From NCBI RefSeq assembly GCF_947497285.1, contig NZ_CANMFT010000004.1, positions 62,001-126,000 on the forward strand: a stretch of 64,000 nucleotides of DNA. Direction: 5' to 3'. The DNA is from an uncultured Aliiroseovarius sp. (lineage in GTDB: Bacteria; Pseudomonadota; Alphaproteobacteria; Rhodobacterales; Rhodobacteraceae). Numbering within the stretch: the stretch's first letter is position 1; each line of letters opens with the position of its first letter. Positions 35,832-44,139 of this stretch are shown piece after piece. The notes below the pieces were generated by a model. That model was not told where the DNA came from and did no database searches. It saw only the letters and a list, made by a program, of their open reading frames with translations. The translations under genes were made by a program, and so were the position numbers.

Positions 35832-36719
35832 TCACGGGCGGTCCAGAATATAGTCCGGCTGAATGCCCGATGCTGCGATCGGCCCCTGCACCTCGTGCCC
35901 ACTGAAAAACCCATACCCGGCAATCAACGCCGAGGCGACGCCAGCAACCTGCGCGCCCAGAATGTCGGTGTGCAAGCTGTCACCCACCATTACTGTGCGG
36001 CTGCGATCAACATCGCCCAATTGGGCAAACGCGAGATCATAGATGTTCTGGAACGGCTTGCCGAAAAACTGCGGCGTGACACCGGTTCGGTCTGCAAGCC
36101 GATGTGCATAATGCCCCGGCTCAATCGAAAACCCGTGCTCGCGCGGGGCGACGATATCGGGATTGCCCACCAACACAGGGCGCGGGCGGCGGGTCAACGC
36201 GGCCTCGAGCAGGTGTTGCGCGTCGTCCGTCCAGTTGGAACTGCCAAGCATCAAGAACCCGTCAACCGCGTTATAGGCTGACGGCCCTGCCCCAAGATAG
36301 GTCAAGGTCAGATGATCGGTTCCTTCGCGGCCGAAACTTTCCTGCGCGACCAACCCCCAATGCCGGTCTGGCATCGCGCCAATGGCATGCAGCACGGCCT
36401 TGCGGCTGGTGATCACATCCTCGGGCGCAAAGTCATAACCAAGGCGTTTGTATTTCGCCATCAAGGTGGAATGCGGATAGCCCGCTGCGTTTGACACCAC
36501 CATCACCCGCTTACCAGCCCGCTGCAGATCGGCCACGCGCCCCGGCACGCCGTCGATTGCGGTTTCGCCGATGTTCAGAACCCCAAAGGCATCCAGAAGG
36601 AACGTGTCAAAATCTTGGGCCAACGCCTCAAGGTTTGGCAGCGCGCGGCAAGGCGCTGCCCGGTTGGGAGCGGGCAACCTGTGCCGCACCGCCTCGTAAG
36701 CGGCGAAGGCTTCGGGCAT
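35832..36719 (-). CDS. HAD-IIA family hydrolase (hyp4-type), atypical motif I
   Basis: A 295-residue HAD superfamily IIA protein. Motif I is FLLDAFGVLNIG: the nucleophile Asp43 is present, but the second Asp (DxD) is replaced by Phe45, as in the hyp4-type branch that carries DxW/F. Motif II is VVSNAAGYP, motif III includes the Lys of FFGKPFQNIY, and motif IV is MVGDSLHTDILGA. The ATG at 36719 lies 2 nt after the phnE stop, so it is the last gene of the phn operon. It may dephosphorylate a compound imported by PhnCDE, but the missing general acid lowers confidence in efficient phosphatase activity. Confidence 0.83.
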   Translation of the reverse strand: MPEAFAAYEAVRHRLPAPNRAAPCRALPNLEALAQDFDTFLLDAFGVLNIGETAIDGVPGRVADLQRAGKRVMVVSNAAGYPHSTLMAKYKRLGYDFAPEDVITSRKAVLHAIGAMPDRHWGLVAQESFGREGTDHLTLTYLGAGPSAYNAVDGFLMLGSSNWTDDAQHLLEAALTRRPRPVLVGNPDIVAPREHGFSIEPGHYAHRLADRTGVTPQFFGKPFQNIYDLAFAQLGDVDRSRTVMVGDSLHTDILGAQVAGVASALIAGYGFFSGHEVQGPIAASGIQPDYILDRP

Positions 36720-36721
36720 CC

Positions 36722-37537
36722 TCAAATGATGGCGCCCCGAACTTTCGCCGACACCCATTCCGAAATGACAACCGCCAGCAAGATCACAAGCAGGATCAGC
36801 GACACTTGCGGCCACGCCAACACGTTCAGCGACGACGACAATTGCAGCCCGATGCCCCCGGCACCAACAAGCCCCAGAACCGTGCTTTCGCGGATGTTGA
36901 TGTCCCACCGGAAGACGGCGATGCCGGCAAAGGCGGGAAGGATTTGCGGCACGATGCCATAGGCCATGATCTGCCAGCGACTTGCGCCGGTTGCGGTGAT
37001 GGCCTCGACCTGCGTTTCGTCAATCTCTTCGATGGCTTCGTAGAGCAACTTGGCGCAAAACCCGATCGACCGGATCGCGATGGCAACCACGCCTGCAAAG
37101 ACCCCCGGCCCAATGATTGCGATCAGCAATAGCGCCCAGATCAGCGAGTTGATCGAGCGGGTGGCCACGATGATCAACAACGCGATCGGGCGCACCAGAA
37201 ATCTGGACGGCGTGGTGTTTCGTGCGGCCGCGAAAGCCACGGGAACCGCCAACACCAGCGCAATGATGGTGCCCAGCGTGGCAATGTTCAACGTATCCCA
37301 GATCGGTTTGCCCAGCTGCGTGAAATATTCCCATTTCGGCGGCGTGGCGCGCGTCCAGATGTCGTTTGCAATGCGTGGTGCGTCCCAAACGAAAAACCAC
37401 GTGGTCGCGTCCGAGATCTGTTGCCAGCAATAGGCGAAGATCGCCACGCCGGTCAGCCAAAGAACCCAGTGAAACAAGCTTTCGCGCCCGGTGCGACGTT
37501 GCCAGAGTTTCTGGTCGTTGTAGTCCTGCACAGGCAT
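36722..37537 (-). CDS. phnE: Phosphonate ABC transporter permease PhnE
   Basis: A 271-residue inner-membrane permease with about six helices. The conserved loop EAITATGASRWQIMAYGIVPQILPAFAG and [21 protein letters not shown] are typical of PhnE. It forms a pair with the homologous permease encoded just before it; the stop and start share one base (TAATG). With PhnC and PhnD it imports phosphonate, phosphite or a phosphate ester. No C-P lyase genes are present in the window. Confidence 0.92.
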   Translation of the reverse strand: MPVQDYNDQKLWQRRTGRESLFHWVLWLTGVAIFAYCWQQISDATTWFFVWDAPRIANDIWTRATPPKWEYFTQLGKPIWDTLNIATLGTIIALVLAVPVAFAAARNTTPSRFLVRPIALLIIVATRSINSLIWALLLIAIIGPGVFAGVVAIAIRSIGFCAKLLYEAIEEIDETQVEAITATGASRWQIMAYGIVPQILPAFAGIAVFRWDINIRESTVLGLVGAGGIGLQLSSSLNVLAWPQVSLILLVILLAVVISEWVSAKVRGAII

Positions 37538-38349
37538 TACTGCACCCTCGCCCGGATGAGGCCCGATAAGTATTCAAGCGCCATGACAATGATAATGATG
37601 ATCAGTAGGATCGCGGCGGCGGTATCATATTCGTAGCGATCAAAGGCAGTGTTCAGCGTCGCCCCGATGCCACCGGCCCCGACAAGCCCAAGAATGGCGC
37701 TTTCGCGGAAATTGATATCCAGACGATACATCGACAGCCCGATCAGGCGCGGCATGACCTGCGGCTGGACGCCATAGTTGATCCACTGCATCCATTTCGC
37801 GCCCGAAGCCTTGATCGCCTCAGCCTGCACACGGTCCATGCTTTCGATATCTTCGGCCAGCAGTTTGGACAGAAAGCCAATGGTGGCGAAGCTAAGCGTC
37901 AGAAAGCCTGCGAGCGGCCCGAAGCCGAAGATCGCCACCAGCAAGATTGCCACGATGATTTCCTGAAGCGCGCGCGACACCGCGATGATCCCGCGGCAGA
38001 TCATATAGATCGGCAAGGGCGCAACATTTCGCGCCGCCCCCAAAGCGATGGGTATGGAAATCGCGATCCCGACCACCGAAGACGCGACGGTCATGATGAT
38101 GCTCTCTATCATACCGTCCCAGATATCGCCCGATCGCGATGAGAAATCCGGGCTGGTGAACGCCAGCACGAACTGCTTTCCGCGCTCAAGCCCCTCGTAG
38201 ACGCGTGACCAGTTGATCTCGATGGTCATGAAGGCTGCGATCAGATAGGCGACGAAACCCGCGACCAACACCCAGCGCAGCCAACGGCGCTGGATGAACG
38301 GTTGTTTCTTCCAGGGCTTGCCCAGAATCGCTTCGAGTTCCGTGCTCAT
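37537..38349 (-). CDS. phnE: Phosphonate ABC transporter permease PhnE (second copy)
   Basis: A 270-residue permease homologous to its downstream neighbour. It shares [27 protein letters not shown] and [26 protein letters not shown]-terminal helix 1 lies at about 24-44. It overlaps phnC by 4 nt. Tandem PhnE copies form heterodimeric channels in many alphaproteobacterial phn systems. Confidence 0.92.
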   Translation of the reverse strand: MSTELEAILGKPWKKQPFIQRRWLRWVLVAGFVAYLIAAFMTIEINWSRVYEGLERGKQFVLAFTSPDFSSRSGDIWDGMIESIIMTVASSVVGIAISIPIALGAARNVAPLPIYMICRGIIAVSRALQEIIVAILLVAIFGFGPLAGFLTLSFATIGFLSKLLAEDIESMDRVQAEAIKASGAKWMQWINYGVQPQVMPRLIGLSMYRLDINFRESAILGLVGAGGIGATLNTAFDRYEYDTAAAILLIIIIIVMALEYLSGLIRARVQ

Positions 38350-39149
38350 TGTGCAGCCTCGATGGTGTCGTCGATCTCTTCGTCATCGACTTTCTCGATG
38401 GTCGCCTCCCAATCCTCTTCGCCGTAGATCGTCGTCAAAACGTCCGGGGTCAACCCATCGGGGGGGCCGTCAAATTCGACCGCACCGAACCGCAACCCAA
38501 TAACACGCTGCACGAACATCTGCGCCAATGCCACGTCGTGGATGTTGATAATGGCCGCCAATCCGCGCTCTTTGCAGAGCTCACAGATCAGACGCATGAT
38601 TTGGCGGGATGTCTTAGGATCAAGCGATGCAGTGGGTTCATCCACCAGCAAAAGGGCCGGGTTCTGGATCAAGGCGCGGCAGATACCAACCCGCTGACGC
38701 TGACCACCCGACAACTCGTCGGCGCGCTTATCCGCCATATGGGCCAGACCCACACGGTCCAGCAGGCGAAAGGCCTCGTCCACATCCGATTGTGGGAATT
38801 TGCGCAGGAAGCTGCGCCAAAACCCGACATAGCCCAAGCGGCCCGACAGCACGTTTTCCATCACCGTCAGGCGTTCAACAAGTGCGTATTCCTGAAAGAT
38901 CATGCCCATGCGGCGGCGTTCTTTGCGCAGCGCACCGGCAGACAGACCAGTCAGTTCGGTCCCGGCAAGATACACCTTGCCCGAGGTCGGCTCGACCAGC
39001 CTGTTGATACATCTGATCAGTGTGGATTTCCCGGCACCCGACGGGCCAATCAGGGCCAGCACCTGGCCCTCGGGGATCTCAAGATCAACGGCTTTTAGCG
39101 CCTGATCCCCGGTCTTGTATGTCTTTACGAGCTTCTCAAGCCGCAGCAT
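38346..39149 (-). CDS. phnC: Phosphonate ABC transporter ATP-binding protein PhnC
   Basis: A 267-residue ABC ATPase. It shows [17 protein letters not shown] (Walker A), [26 protein letters not shown] (Q-loop, distinctive for PhnC), [15 protein letters not shown] (signature) and [20 protein letters not shown] (Walker B). A short acidic extension at the C-terminus ([14 protein letters not shown]) goes beyond the usual domain. It energises the two PhnE permeases encoded downstream. phnD lies upstream with a hairpin between. Confidence 0.94.
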   Translation of the reverse strand: MLRLEKLVKTYKTGDQALKAVDLEIPEGQVLALIGPSGAGKSTLIRCINRLVEPTSGKVYLAGTELTGLSAGALRKERRRMGMIFQEYALVERLTVMENVLSGRLGYVGFWRSFLRKFPQSDVDEAFRLLDRVGLAHMADKRADELSGGQRQRVGICRALIQNPALLLVDEPTASLDPKTSRQIMRLICELCKERGLAAIINIHDVALAQMFVQRVIGLRFGAVEFDGPPDGLTPDVLTTIYGEEDWEATIEKVDDEEIDDTIEAAQ

Positions 39150-39183
39150 GAAAGCCTCCCTGCCCCAGATGTTCTAATTGGAA

Positions 39184-39207
39184 GGGGCGGACCCGAAAGC
39201 CCGCCCC
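39184..39207 (-). terminator. Hairpin between phnD and phnC
   Basis: GGGGCGG and CCGCCCC form a 7-bp GC stem around a 10-nt loop directly after the phnD stop. No clear T-tract follows, so it is more likely an mRNA-stabilising or attenuating hairpin that favours binding-protein expression, as in the TAXI operon. Confidence 0.5.
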
Positions 39208-39215
39208 GACAGCGT

Positions 39216-40190
39216 TTATTCGCAAGCGTAGCTGACACCATTGGCGGCGTCGATCTTGCGGATCACGTCCCAAAATTCCTTATAAGTCATTTCAAGGAAC
39301 TGGCCTTCGTTCGATTTTTCAAACTCGGCCTGCAACGACGTGCCTTCCCATTCGAAACTGAAGAAGGCGTTTCGGATCTTTTCCTTCAACTCGGGCGTCA
39401 GGTTATAAACCGTGCCGAAGCCCGTGGTCGGGAAGGTTTGCGACTTATAGATCACCTTCACATCGTCTTCCTTGATCACATCGCGCTGTATCATGCGCGA
39501 CTTGACCGAATTGGCGATGGATGCCGCAACATAGTCTTTGTTGGCGACCCCCAGAATCGAGTTGTCATGCTTGCCCGAGTAAACAGGTTCGAAATCGCGT
39601 TCGGGCAGCAGGTCGAAATCGCTTTTCAGGATAGCCGAGGGCGCTTTGAAGCCTGAATTCGACGTGGGCGAGGTGAAGGCGAGTTGCTTGCCTTTGATGT
39701 CCTCGACCTTTTCGACGCCAGAGCCGGGATAGGTGATGATCTCCATCTCATACCCGAAATTGCCGTCTTTCGAGGCCATGATCGTGAACGGACTGAAGCC
39801 CGCACAGTTCACCGCCAGCGGATTAGACCCGGTGTTGAAGCCTGCAATGTGCAGGCGGCCAGACCGCATCGCCTCGATCTGGGCGGCGTTGCTTTGCACC
39901 GGGAAGAAGACGACAGGTTTACCTGTCTCGGCCTCCAGATGGGTCAGGAAATCGGACCAGGCTTCCTTGTAGACGGCCGGATCCTCAACAGGCGTGTAGG
40001 CAAAAATCAACGTGTCGGGGTCCAGCAACTGGGCCGGATCGGTGGGCGTGTCGGCGATCAGATCTCCATCGACATCGCAAAAGCGGTCGTCCAGATCGCC
40101 GCGTGGGCAATCCTGAGCAGCAGCAGGCCCGGCAAGCGACAGGCTGAAGACCAGCGCCGCCCCGGACAAAAGTGTCGTCATAACTTTCAT
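39216..40190 (-). CDS. phnD: Phosphonate/phosphite-binding periplasmic protein PhnD
   Basis: A 324-residue secreted protein with a signal peptide to about AGPAAAQD (residue 26). The ligand-contact region is LAFTSPTSNSGFKAPSAIL, a variant of the PTSTSG loop that grips the phosphonate oxygens in PhnD, and YEMEIITYPGSGVEKVEDIKG is typical as well. It has two cysteines near the mature N-terminus (DCPRGDLDDRFCDVDGD). The ribosome site is GGGAGGA before ATG 40190. It is the first gene of phnDCEE-HAD. The true ligand (phosphonate, phosphite or phosphate ester) is open. Confidence 0.92.
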   Translation of the reverse strand: MKVMTTLLSGAALVFSLSLAGPAAAQDCPRGDLDDRFCDVDGDLIADTPTDPAQLLDPDTLIFAYTPVEDPAVYKEAWSDFLTHLEAETGKPVVFFPVQSNAAQIEAMRSGRLHIAGFNTGSNPLAVNCAGFSPFTIMASKDGNFGYEMEIITYPGSGVEKVEDIKGKQLAFTSPTSNSGFKAPSAILKSDFDLLPERDFEPVYSGKHDNSILGVANKDYVAASIANSVKSRMIQRDVIKEDDVKVIYKSQTFPTTGFGTVYNLTPELKEKIRNAFFSFEWEGTSLQAEFEKSNEGQFLEMTYKEFWDVIRKIDAANGVSYACE

Positions 40191-40261
40191 GAAATATCCT
40201 CCCTAAGCGACGAGGCTAGAGCGGAAAGATACGTGCAATCAAGAGAATAATATGCGCCGCC

Positions 40262-40918
40262 TTACCTGCCAAGCAGGTTGGATAGCGTCCAGTCACTGAA
40301 TTGGTCGCGCGCGTGAAGCTCTGGGATCGGAGCGTGCAGGTAGCCTTGCGAGAACAGGCGAAATGGGACACGTGCGTTGTGCGCCGTAAGGAAATCCACA
40401 CCACTGTCGCCAACATAAAGCGCGTTCTGCGGCGCCGTATTCAGCTTGGCGATACAGGCCAAAAGCGGCGCTGGGTCAGGCTTTCGCGGCTGGTCAGGCC
40501 GGGCGCCGTCGATCGCGGTAAAAAACTGCGACAGGCCAAGCGCTGCGCATATGGCCTTGGCCGGACCATCTGGCTTGTTGGTGCAGATGCCCAGCGGCAC
40601 CCCTGCGGCACAAAGTTGCTCCAGGCAATTGACGACGCCCGGATAGGGCTTGGTCAAGGTCGTCATATTCGTCTCGTAGGTGTCCAGAAAAACAGCCAGC
40701 GCGTGACGGCGTAGATCATCATCATACCCGCCGGTCGCCTCAAGGCTTCGCTCAATCAGCTTTTCGACCCCATTGCCGATAAACGTGATGATGGTGTCCA
40801 GATCAAGCGGCGCGCGCCCCAAGTCGTTCAGCATCACATTGGCTGCGGCCTGCAAATCCGGGGCCGAATTTACAAGCGTGCCATCAAGATCAAAGATGAT
40901 TGCATCAGGTAGGGTCAT
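40262..40918 (-). CDS. gph: Phosphoglycolate phosphatase-like HAD hydrolase
   Basis: A 218-residue HAD-IA phosphatase. Motif I is IIFDLDGTLVNSAPDL, motif II is GICTNKPDGPAK (Thr), motif III is RKPDPAPLL and motif IV is YVGDSGVDFLTAHNA. The length and LQAAANVMLNDLGRAPL cap match Gph. It hydrolyses 2-phosphoglycolate to glycolate, which the glycolate oxidase encoded about 40 kb away can use. Other Gph-like enzymes act on pyrophosphate or sugar phosphates, so the substrate is likely but not certain. Confidence 0.87.
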   Translation of the reverse strand: MTLPDAIIFDLDGTLVNSAPDLQAAANVMLNDLGRAPLDLDTIITFIGNGVEKLIERSLEATGGYDDDLRRHALAVFLDTYETNMTTLTKPYPGVVNCLEQLCAAGVPLGICTNKPDGPAKAICAALGLSQFFTAIDGARPDQPRKPDPAPLLACIAKLNTAPQNALYVGDSGVDFLTAHNARVPFRLFSQGYLHAPIPELHARDQFSDWTLSNLLGR

Positions 40919-41017
40919 GATGGCTTTCTAGCCAGTTTTGAGGACGGACACCACTGTTGCGGGCGATCAAAGATCTGACCTCAGAGCACACCGGACAAAG
41001 TTCGAGAAAGGAAGAAT

Positions 41018-41093
<76 letters not shown>

Positions 41094-41179
41094 ATCACGC
41101 TGGCGTTGCCGCCGTCGATGCGCGGTATTTATGCAAAGGCGCGTATGGGTTCAACCCAAAAAACGCGCCTTCGCTGTTT

Positions 41180-41503
41180 TTAGTCTTCGTCGTCGGCTGC
41201 GACATCCGCGATGTCATCCAACGACACTTCGTCGTCGTCGTCATCGTCCAGAACATCATCGCCCAGATCGACATCGGCCTCTTCGTCATCTGTTTCCAGA
41301 ACGGCATCTGCGTCTTCGACCAGATCGTCCTTCATCGTGGCTTTGTCTTCCTTGTCGGCAACCATCGTGCGCGACACCTTTCCGGTTTCAAGGTTCACAA
41401 CCTCGCCCGTATACGGGCTGACCACCGGATCGGCGTTCAGGTCGTAGAACCGCTTACCGGTCGTCGGGCAGACGCGTTTGACGCCCCATTCTTCCTTGGG
41501 CAT
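41180..41503 (-). CDS. FYDLN-acid domain protein (TIGR02300 family)
   Basis: A 107-residue protein beginning MPKEEWGVKRVCPTTGKRFYDLNADPVVSPYTG, which is the FYDLN_acid signature of alphaproteobacteria. The C-terminal half is extremely acidic, with long Asp/Glu runs (about 60-107). ATG 41503 is preceded by AAAGGG; the in-frame start at 41557 lacks a ribosome site. No function is established. The acidic tail suggests a nucleic-acid mimic or a calcium/partner-binding tail, which is speculation. Confidence 0.92.
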   Translation of the reverse strand: MPKEEWGVKRVCPTTGKRFYDLNADPVVSPYTGEVVNLETGKVSRTMVADKEDKATMKDDLVEDADAVLETDDEEADVDLGDDVLDDDDDDEVSLDDIADVAADDED

Positions 41504-41631
41504 GTTAAACCCTTTCCGTTCAGTCTGAGTCATGAGAGATTTGCCGCCAACTGCCACATGTGCGCAAGGGTGTCAAAGGCTTTTCCATTCATGGGATGTT
41601 CGGGCCGCACCTGTAACGGAAAAGGAGCAGC

Positions 41632-42363
41632 ATGTTCTGGTCGAAAAAGACAGATAAGCTTGTCCAAAGCGAACACCTGACCCTGGAGGGGCAGCCATCG
41701 GTCTGCGTGTTGTTGCGGCCGTCTTCGCGTGCGCGCCGTTTGTCTTTGCGTGTCTCGAAACTGGACGGGCGGGTAACCTTGACGGTGCCGCATGGGGCAT
41801 CCCGGCGCGAGGCGGAGACCTTTGCGCGCGACCGTGCCGCATGGATCCGCGAACACTTGCTGAACACCTTGCCCGAACTGCGCCCGACCCTCGGCGATAG
41901 CATTCCGTTTCAAGGCAAGCTTCATCCTTTAGTGGGCGATGACCGACGGGCGGCGCGCATCGTGGACGGGCGCATTCTGTTGCCCCATGGCGACCCAAAC
42001 CAGATCGGCGTGCGGCTTGAGGCCTTGCTGAAGCGAGAGGCCCGCGACAGGCTGGCCGCAGCCAGTGATCACTACGCCGAGCGCGTCGGGCGCAGCTTCG
42101 GGCGGATATCGTTGCGCGACACACGCTCGCGCTGGGGGTCATGCAGCTCTCAGGGCAATCTGATGTATTCATGGCGGCTGGTGATGGCGCCCGCCTCGGT
42201 GCTGGACTATGTGGCCGCGCACGAAGTGGCGCATCTGGTGCACATGGACCATTCACCCCGGTTCTGGGCACAGGTTGAAGCGATCTGCCCGGACTACCGG
42301 GCGCCGCGCGCGTGGCTGCGGGCCAACGGCACAGAGTTGCACCGCTATCGGTTTCGAAGCTGA
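41632..42363 (+). CDS. YgjP-like zinc metallopeptidase domain protein (M48-related)
   Basis: A 243-residue YgjP/SprT-like protein. The zinc site is YVAAHEVAHLVHMDHSPRFW (HExxH plus a third His), and RDTRSRWGSCSSQGNLMYSWRL is the strongly conserved family motif before it. The N-terminal half RPSSRARRLSLRVSKLDGRVTLTVP is the usual beta-rich part. AAGGAG precedes ATG 41632. A proteolytic or metal-dependent processing role is assumed for the family but seldom proven. Its stop is 49 bp before the GntR start. Confidence 0.9.
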   Translation: MFWSKKTDKLVQSEHLTLEGQPSVCVLLRPSSRARRLSLRVSKLDGRVTLTVPHGASRREAETFARDRAAWIREHLLNTLPELRPTLGDSIPFQGKLHPLVGDDRRAARIVDGRILLPHGDPNQIGVRLEALLKREARDRLAAASDHYAERVGRSFGRISLRDTRSRWGSCSSQGNLMYSWRLVMAPASVLDYVAAHEVAHLVHMDHSPRFWAQVEAICPDYRAPRAWLRANGTELHRYRFRS

Positions 42364-42376
42364 ACTTCGACACATA

Positions 42377-42412
42377 TTGACCTTGAATGGATTTGTGATC
42401 ACAATCGCGCCA
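42377..42412 (+). promoter_or_regulatory. gntR promoter with embedded palindromic operator, likely leaderless
   Basis: TTGACC (42377-42382) and CACAAT (42400-42405) are separated by exactly 17 bp, a good -35/-10 pair. The predicted transcription start is at about 42412, the A of the gntR ATG. The perfect palindrome TTGTGATCACAA (42393-42404) covers the -10 element and would block RNA polymerase when bound. No Shine-Dalgarno sequence precedes the ATG, which fits leaderless translation. The same core is found upstream of sucC and sdhC. Confidence 0.65.
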
Positions 42413-43062
42413 TGCAGGCACACCCTCGGCAACAGTCGGATACCACCAGCGCCCATGAACGGGTGTATCGCAGCCTGCGATCACGCATCATGCACGGCGA
42501 GCTGGATCCGGGTCAAAGCCTGACCATTCGGGGCATCGGCAAGGCCTATGATGTCTCGATGACACCGGCCCGCGAAGCGGTGCGCCGGCTGGCCGCTGAA
42601 GGCGCGTTGACGCTGTCCAGCTCAGGTCGGGTGTCGGCGCCTGATCTGACCTCTGAGCGGATCGAGGAACTTGCGGCCCTGCGCGCCTTGCTGGAACCCG
42701 AGTTGGCCTCGCGCGCCCTGCCTCGCGCCCACATGGCACTTATCGACCGGCTGCGCGCGATCAATGCGCGGGTGTCGGAAAGCGTCGCCAAACAGGATTC
42801 GGTTGGCTATCTGCGCACCAATCTGGAATTTCACCGCACGCTGTATCTGAGGGCGCAGGCGCCCGCGATTCTGGCCATGGCCGAAACGGTTTGGCTGCAG
42901 TTGGGGCCGACAATGCGGGTGCTTTATGCCACCCGGCAACGCACAGATTTGCAGACGCACCACAGAATGATCCTGGCCGCATTGGCCGCCGGGGATGAAC
43001 CAGCTTTGCGTTTGGCGGTCCGAACGGACGTGACCCAAGGGTTGAAAATGCTGGTCAGCTAG
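42412..43062 (+). CDS. GntR family regulator, FCD domain; candidate TCA-cycle regulator
   Basis: A 216-residue regulator. The winged-helix GntR domain (about 14-80) shows VYRSLRSRIMHGELDPGQSL and YDVSMTPAREAVRRLAAEGAL. The all-helical FCD ligand domain (about 85-210) follows. FCD proteins usually hold a metal with Asp/Asn and three His; here Asn137, His141 and His183/184 are visible, but the third His position is Asp206. FCD regulators bind organic acids. Its promoter carries TTGTGATCACAA, and the same palindrome lies in pairs upstream of sucC and sdhC, so it may autoregulate and control TCA genes. That role is inference; the family assignment is firm. Confidence 0.9.
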   Translation: MQAHPRQQSDTTSAHERVYRSLRSRIMHGELDPGQSLTIRGIGKAYDVSMTPAREAVRRLAAEGALTLSSSGRVSAPDLTSERIEELAALRALLEPELASRALPRAHMALIDRLRAINARVSESVAKQDSVGYLRTNLEFHRTLYLRAQAPAILAMAETVWLQLGPTMRVLYATRQRTDLQTHHRMILAALAAGDEPALRLAVRTDVTQGLKMLVS

Positions 43063-43078
43063 CGCAGGTCGTCGCTGA

Positions 43079-43537
43079 CTAAACGTCCAGATGGAAACCC
43101 CGAAATTCCTTCACGGTTGACAGGCTGAGCAGCGTTTTCATCTGCGCGAATGACGGGATCGAGGACAAACGTTCACGGTAGAGCTTTTCGTAATCTTCAG
43201 TGTTTTTGGCCGCGACCCTGAGCAGATAGTCGAACTCTCCCGAGATCAAATGGCATTCCAGCACCTCTGGCATCTCCTTGATCGCGGCCTCAAACGCCTG
43301 AATGTCCTCGCGCCGCTGACTGACCAGTTTGGCTTCGATAAACACCTGTATTTCCAACCCGATGGCTTTGCGATTCAGGCGCGCTGCATAGTTAGTGATC
43401 ATCCCGTCCGCTTCCAGCAATTTGACCCTTCGGTGACAGGCTGAAATGGACAATCCGACCTGATCAGACAGTTTGGCCATCGAAATCGCCCCGTCTTTCT
43501 GCAAGACGGAAAGAATACGTGTGTCCAGCTTATCCAT
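43079..43537 (-). CDS. Lrp/AsnC family transcriptional regulator
   Basis: A 152-residue regulator. The N-terminal HTH (about 5-60) shows LDTRILSVLQKDGAISMAKLSDQVGLSISACHRRVKLLEADGMI. The C-terminal RAM/AsnC domain shows MPEVLECHLISGEFDYLLRVAAKNTEDYEKL. The ATG at 43537 has AGGA about 10 nt upstream; the frame is open upstream without a better start. It is divergent from a UspA gene and an alanine-type symporter, which it likely controls in response to an amino acid. It converges on the GntR gene with a 16-bp gap. Confidence 0.92.
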   Translation of the reverse strand: MDKLDTRILSVLQKDGAISMAKLSDQVGLSISACHRRVKLLEADGMITNYAARLNRKAIGLEIQVFIEAKLVSQRREDIQAFEAAIKEMPEVLECHLISGEFDYLLRVAAKNTEDYEKLYRERLSSIPSFAQMKTLLSLSTVKEFRGFHLDV

Positions 43538-43683
43538 CGTAATTTTTCCTAATTTTTTTGGCCTGATCGTAGTTTTTGCGCAATTTATCCCAATCCGCAA
43601 GAAATAAGGGAACCTTTTCAAGTCCCGTGCTGATACGCTAAAGTTACTTAACACGTGACAAATTCACCCAAGGGAGGAAGAAA

Positions 43684-44118
43684 ATGTCCAACAAAATCGT
43701 CGTCGGGTACGATGGCAGCGAAAGCGCGCATGCGACGCTAGATTTCGCGGTCGGACTGGCAAAAGCACAAGGTGCCAGTATCGTTGTCGCCCATGTGCTG
43801 GAATGGTCGCCCTATTCATTCCTGACACCAAACGAGCTGGAAGAACGCCACAAAAGACGTGGTGAAGAGCTTGATCGCGCTGAAAAAGCCATTTTGGGAC
43901 CGGTCATGAAAAAGCTGGAAAACAGCGGCGTCCCGGTGACCAAAGCGCTGCGCTACGGCGGCATTGCCGACACCTTGTGTGACATCGTCAAGGCAGAAGG
44001 CGCTTCGCAAGTGGTCGTCGGACGGACGGGCAACTCTGGCTTGTCGTCTCGAATCTTCGGGTCGGTTGCGGGCAGTTTGGCTCAGATCTCGCCTGTGCCA
44101 GTGACAATTGTTCCATAA
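43684..44118 (+). CDS. Universal stress protein (UspA family), symporter-associated
   Basis: A 144-residue UspA-fold protein. VVGYDGSESAHATLDFAVGLAK opens the sequence, and VVVGRTGNSGLSSRIFGSVAGSLAQISPVPVTIV closes it with a complete G-2x-G-9x-G(S/T) ATP-binding pattern. GGGAGG precedes ATG 43684. It lies 21 bp before the sodium:amino acid symporter, an arrangement parallel to the TRAP-UspA pair at 28584, so ATP-dependent control of transport is plausible. Confidence 0.92.
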   Translation: MSNKIVVGYDGSESAHATLDFAVGLAKAQGASIVVAHVLEWSPYSFLTPNELEERHKRRGEELDRAEKAILGPVMKKLENSGVPVTKALRYGGIADTLCDIVKAEGASQVVVGRTGNSGLSSRIFGSVAGSLAQISPVPVTIVP

Positions 44119-44139
44119 AAAAAGCGAACAGGGATAGTT

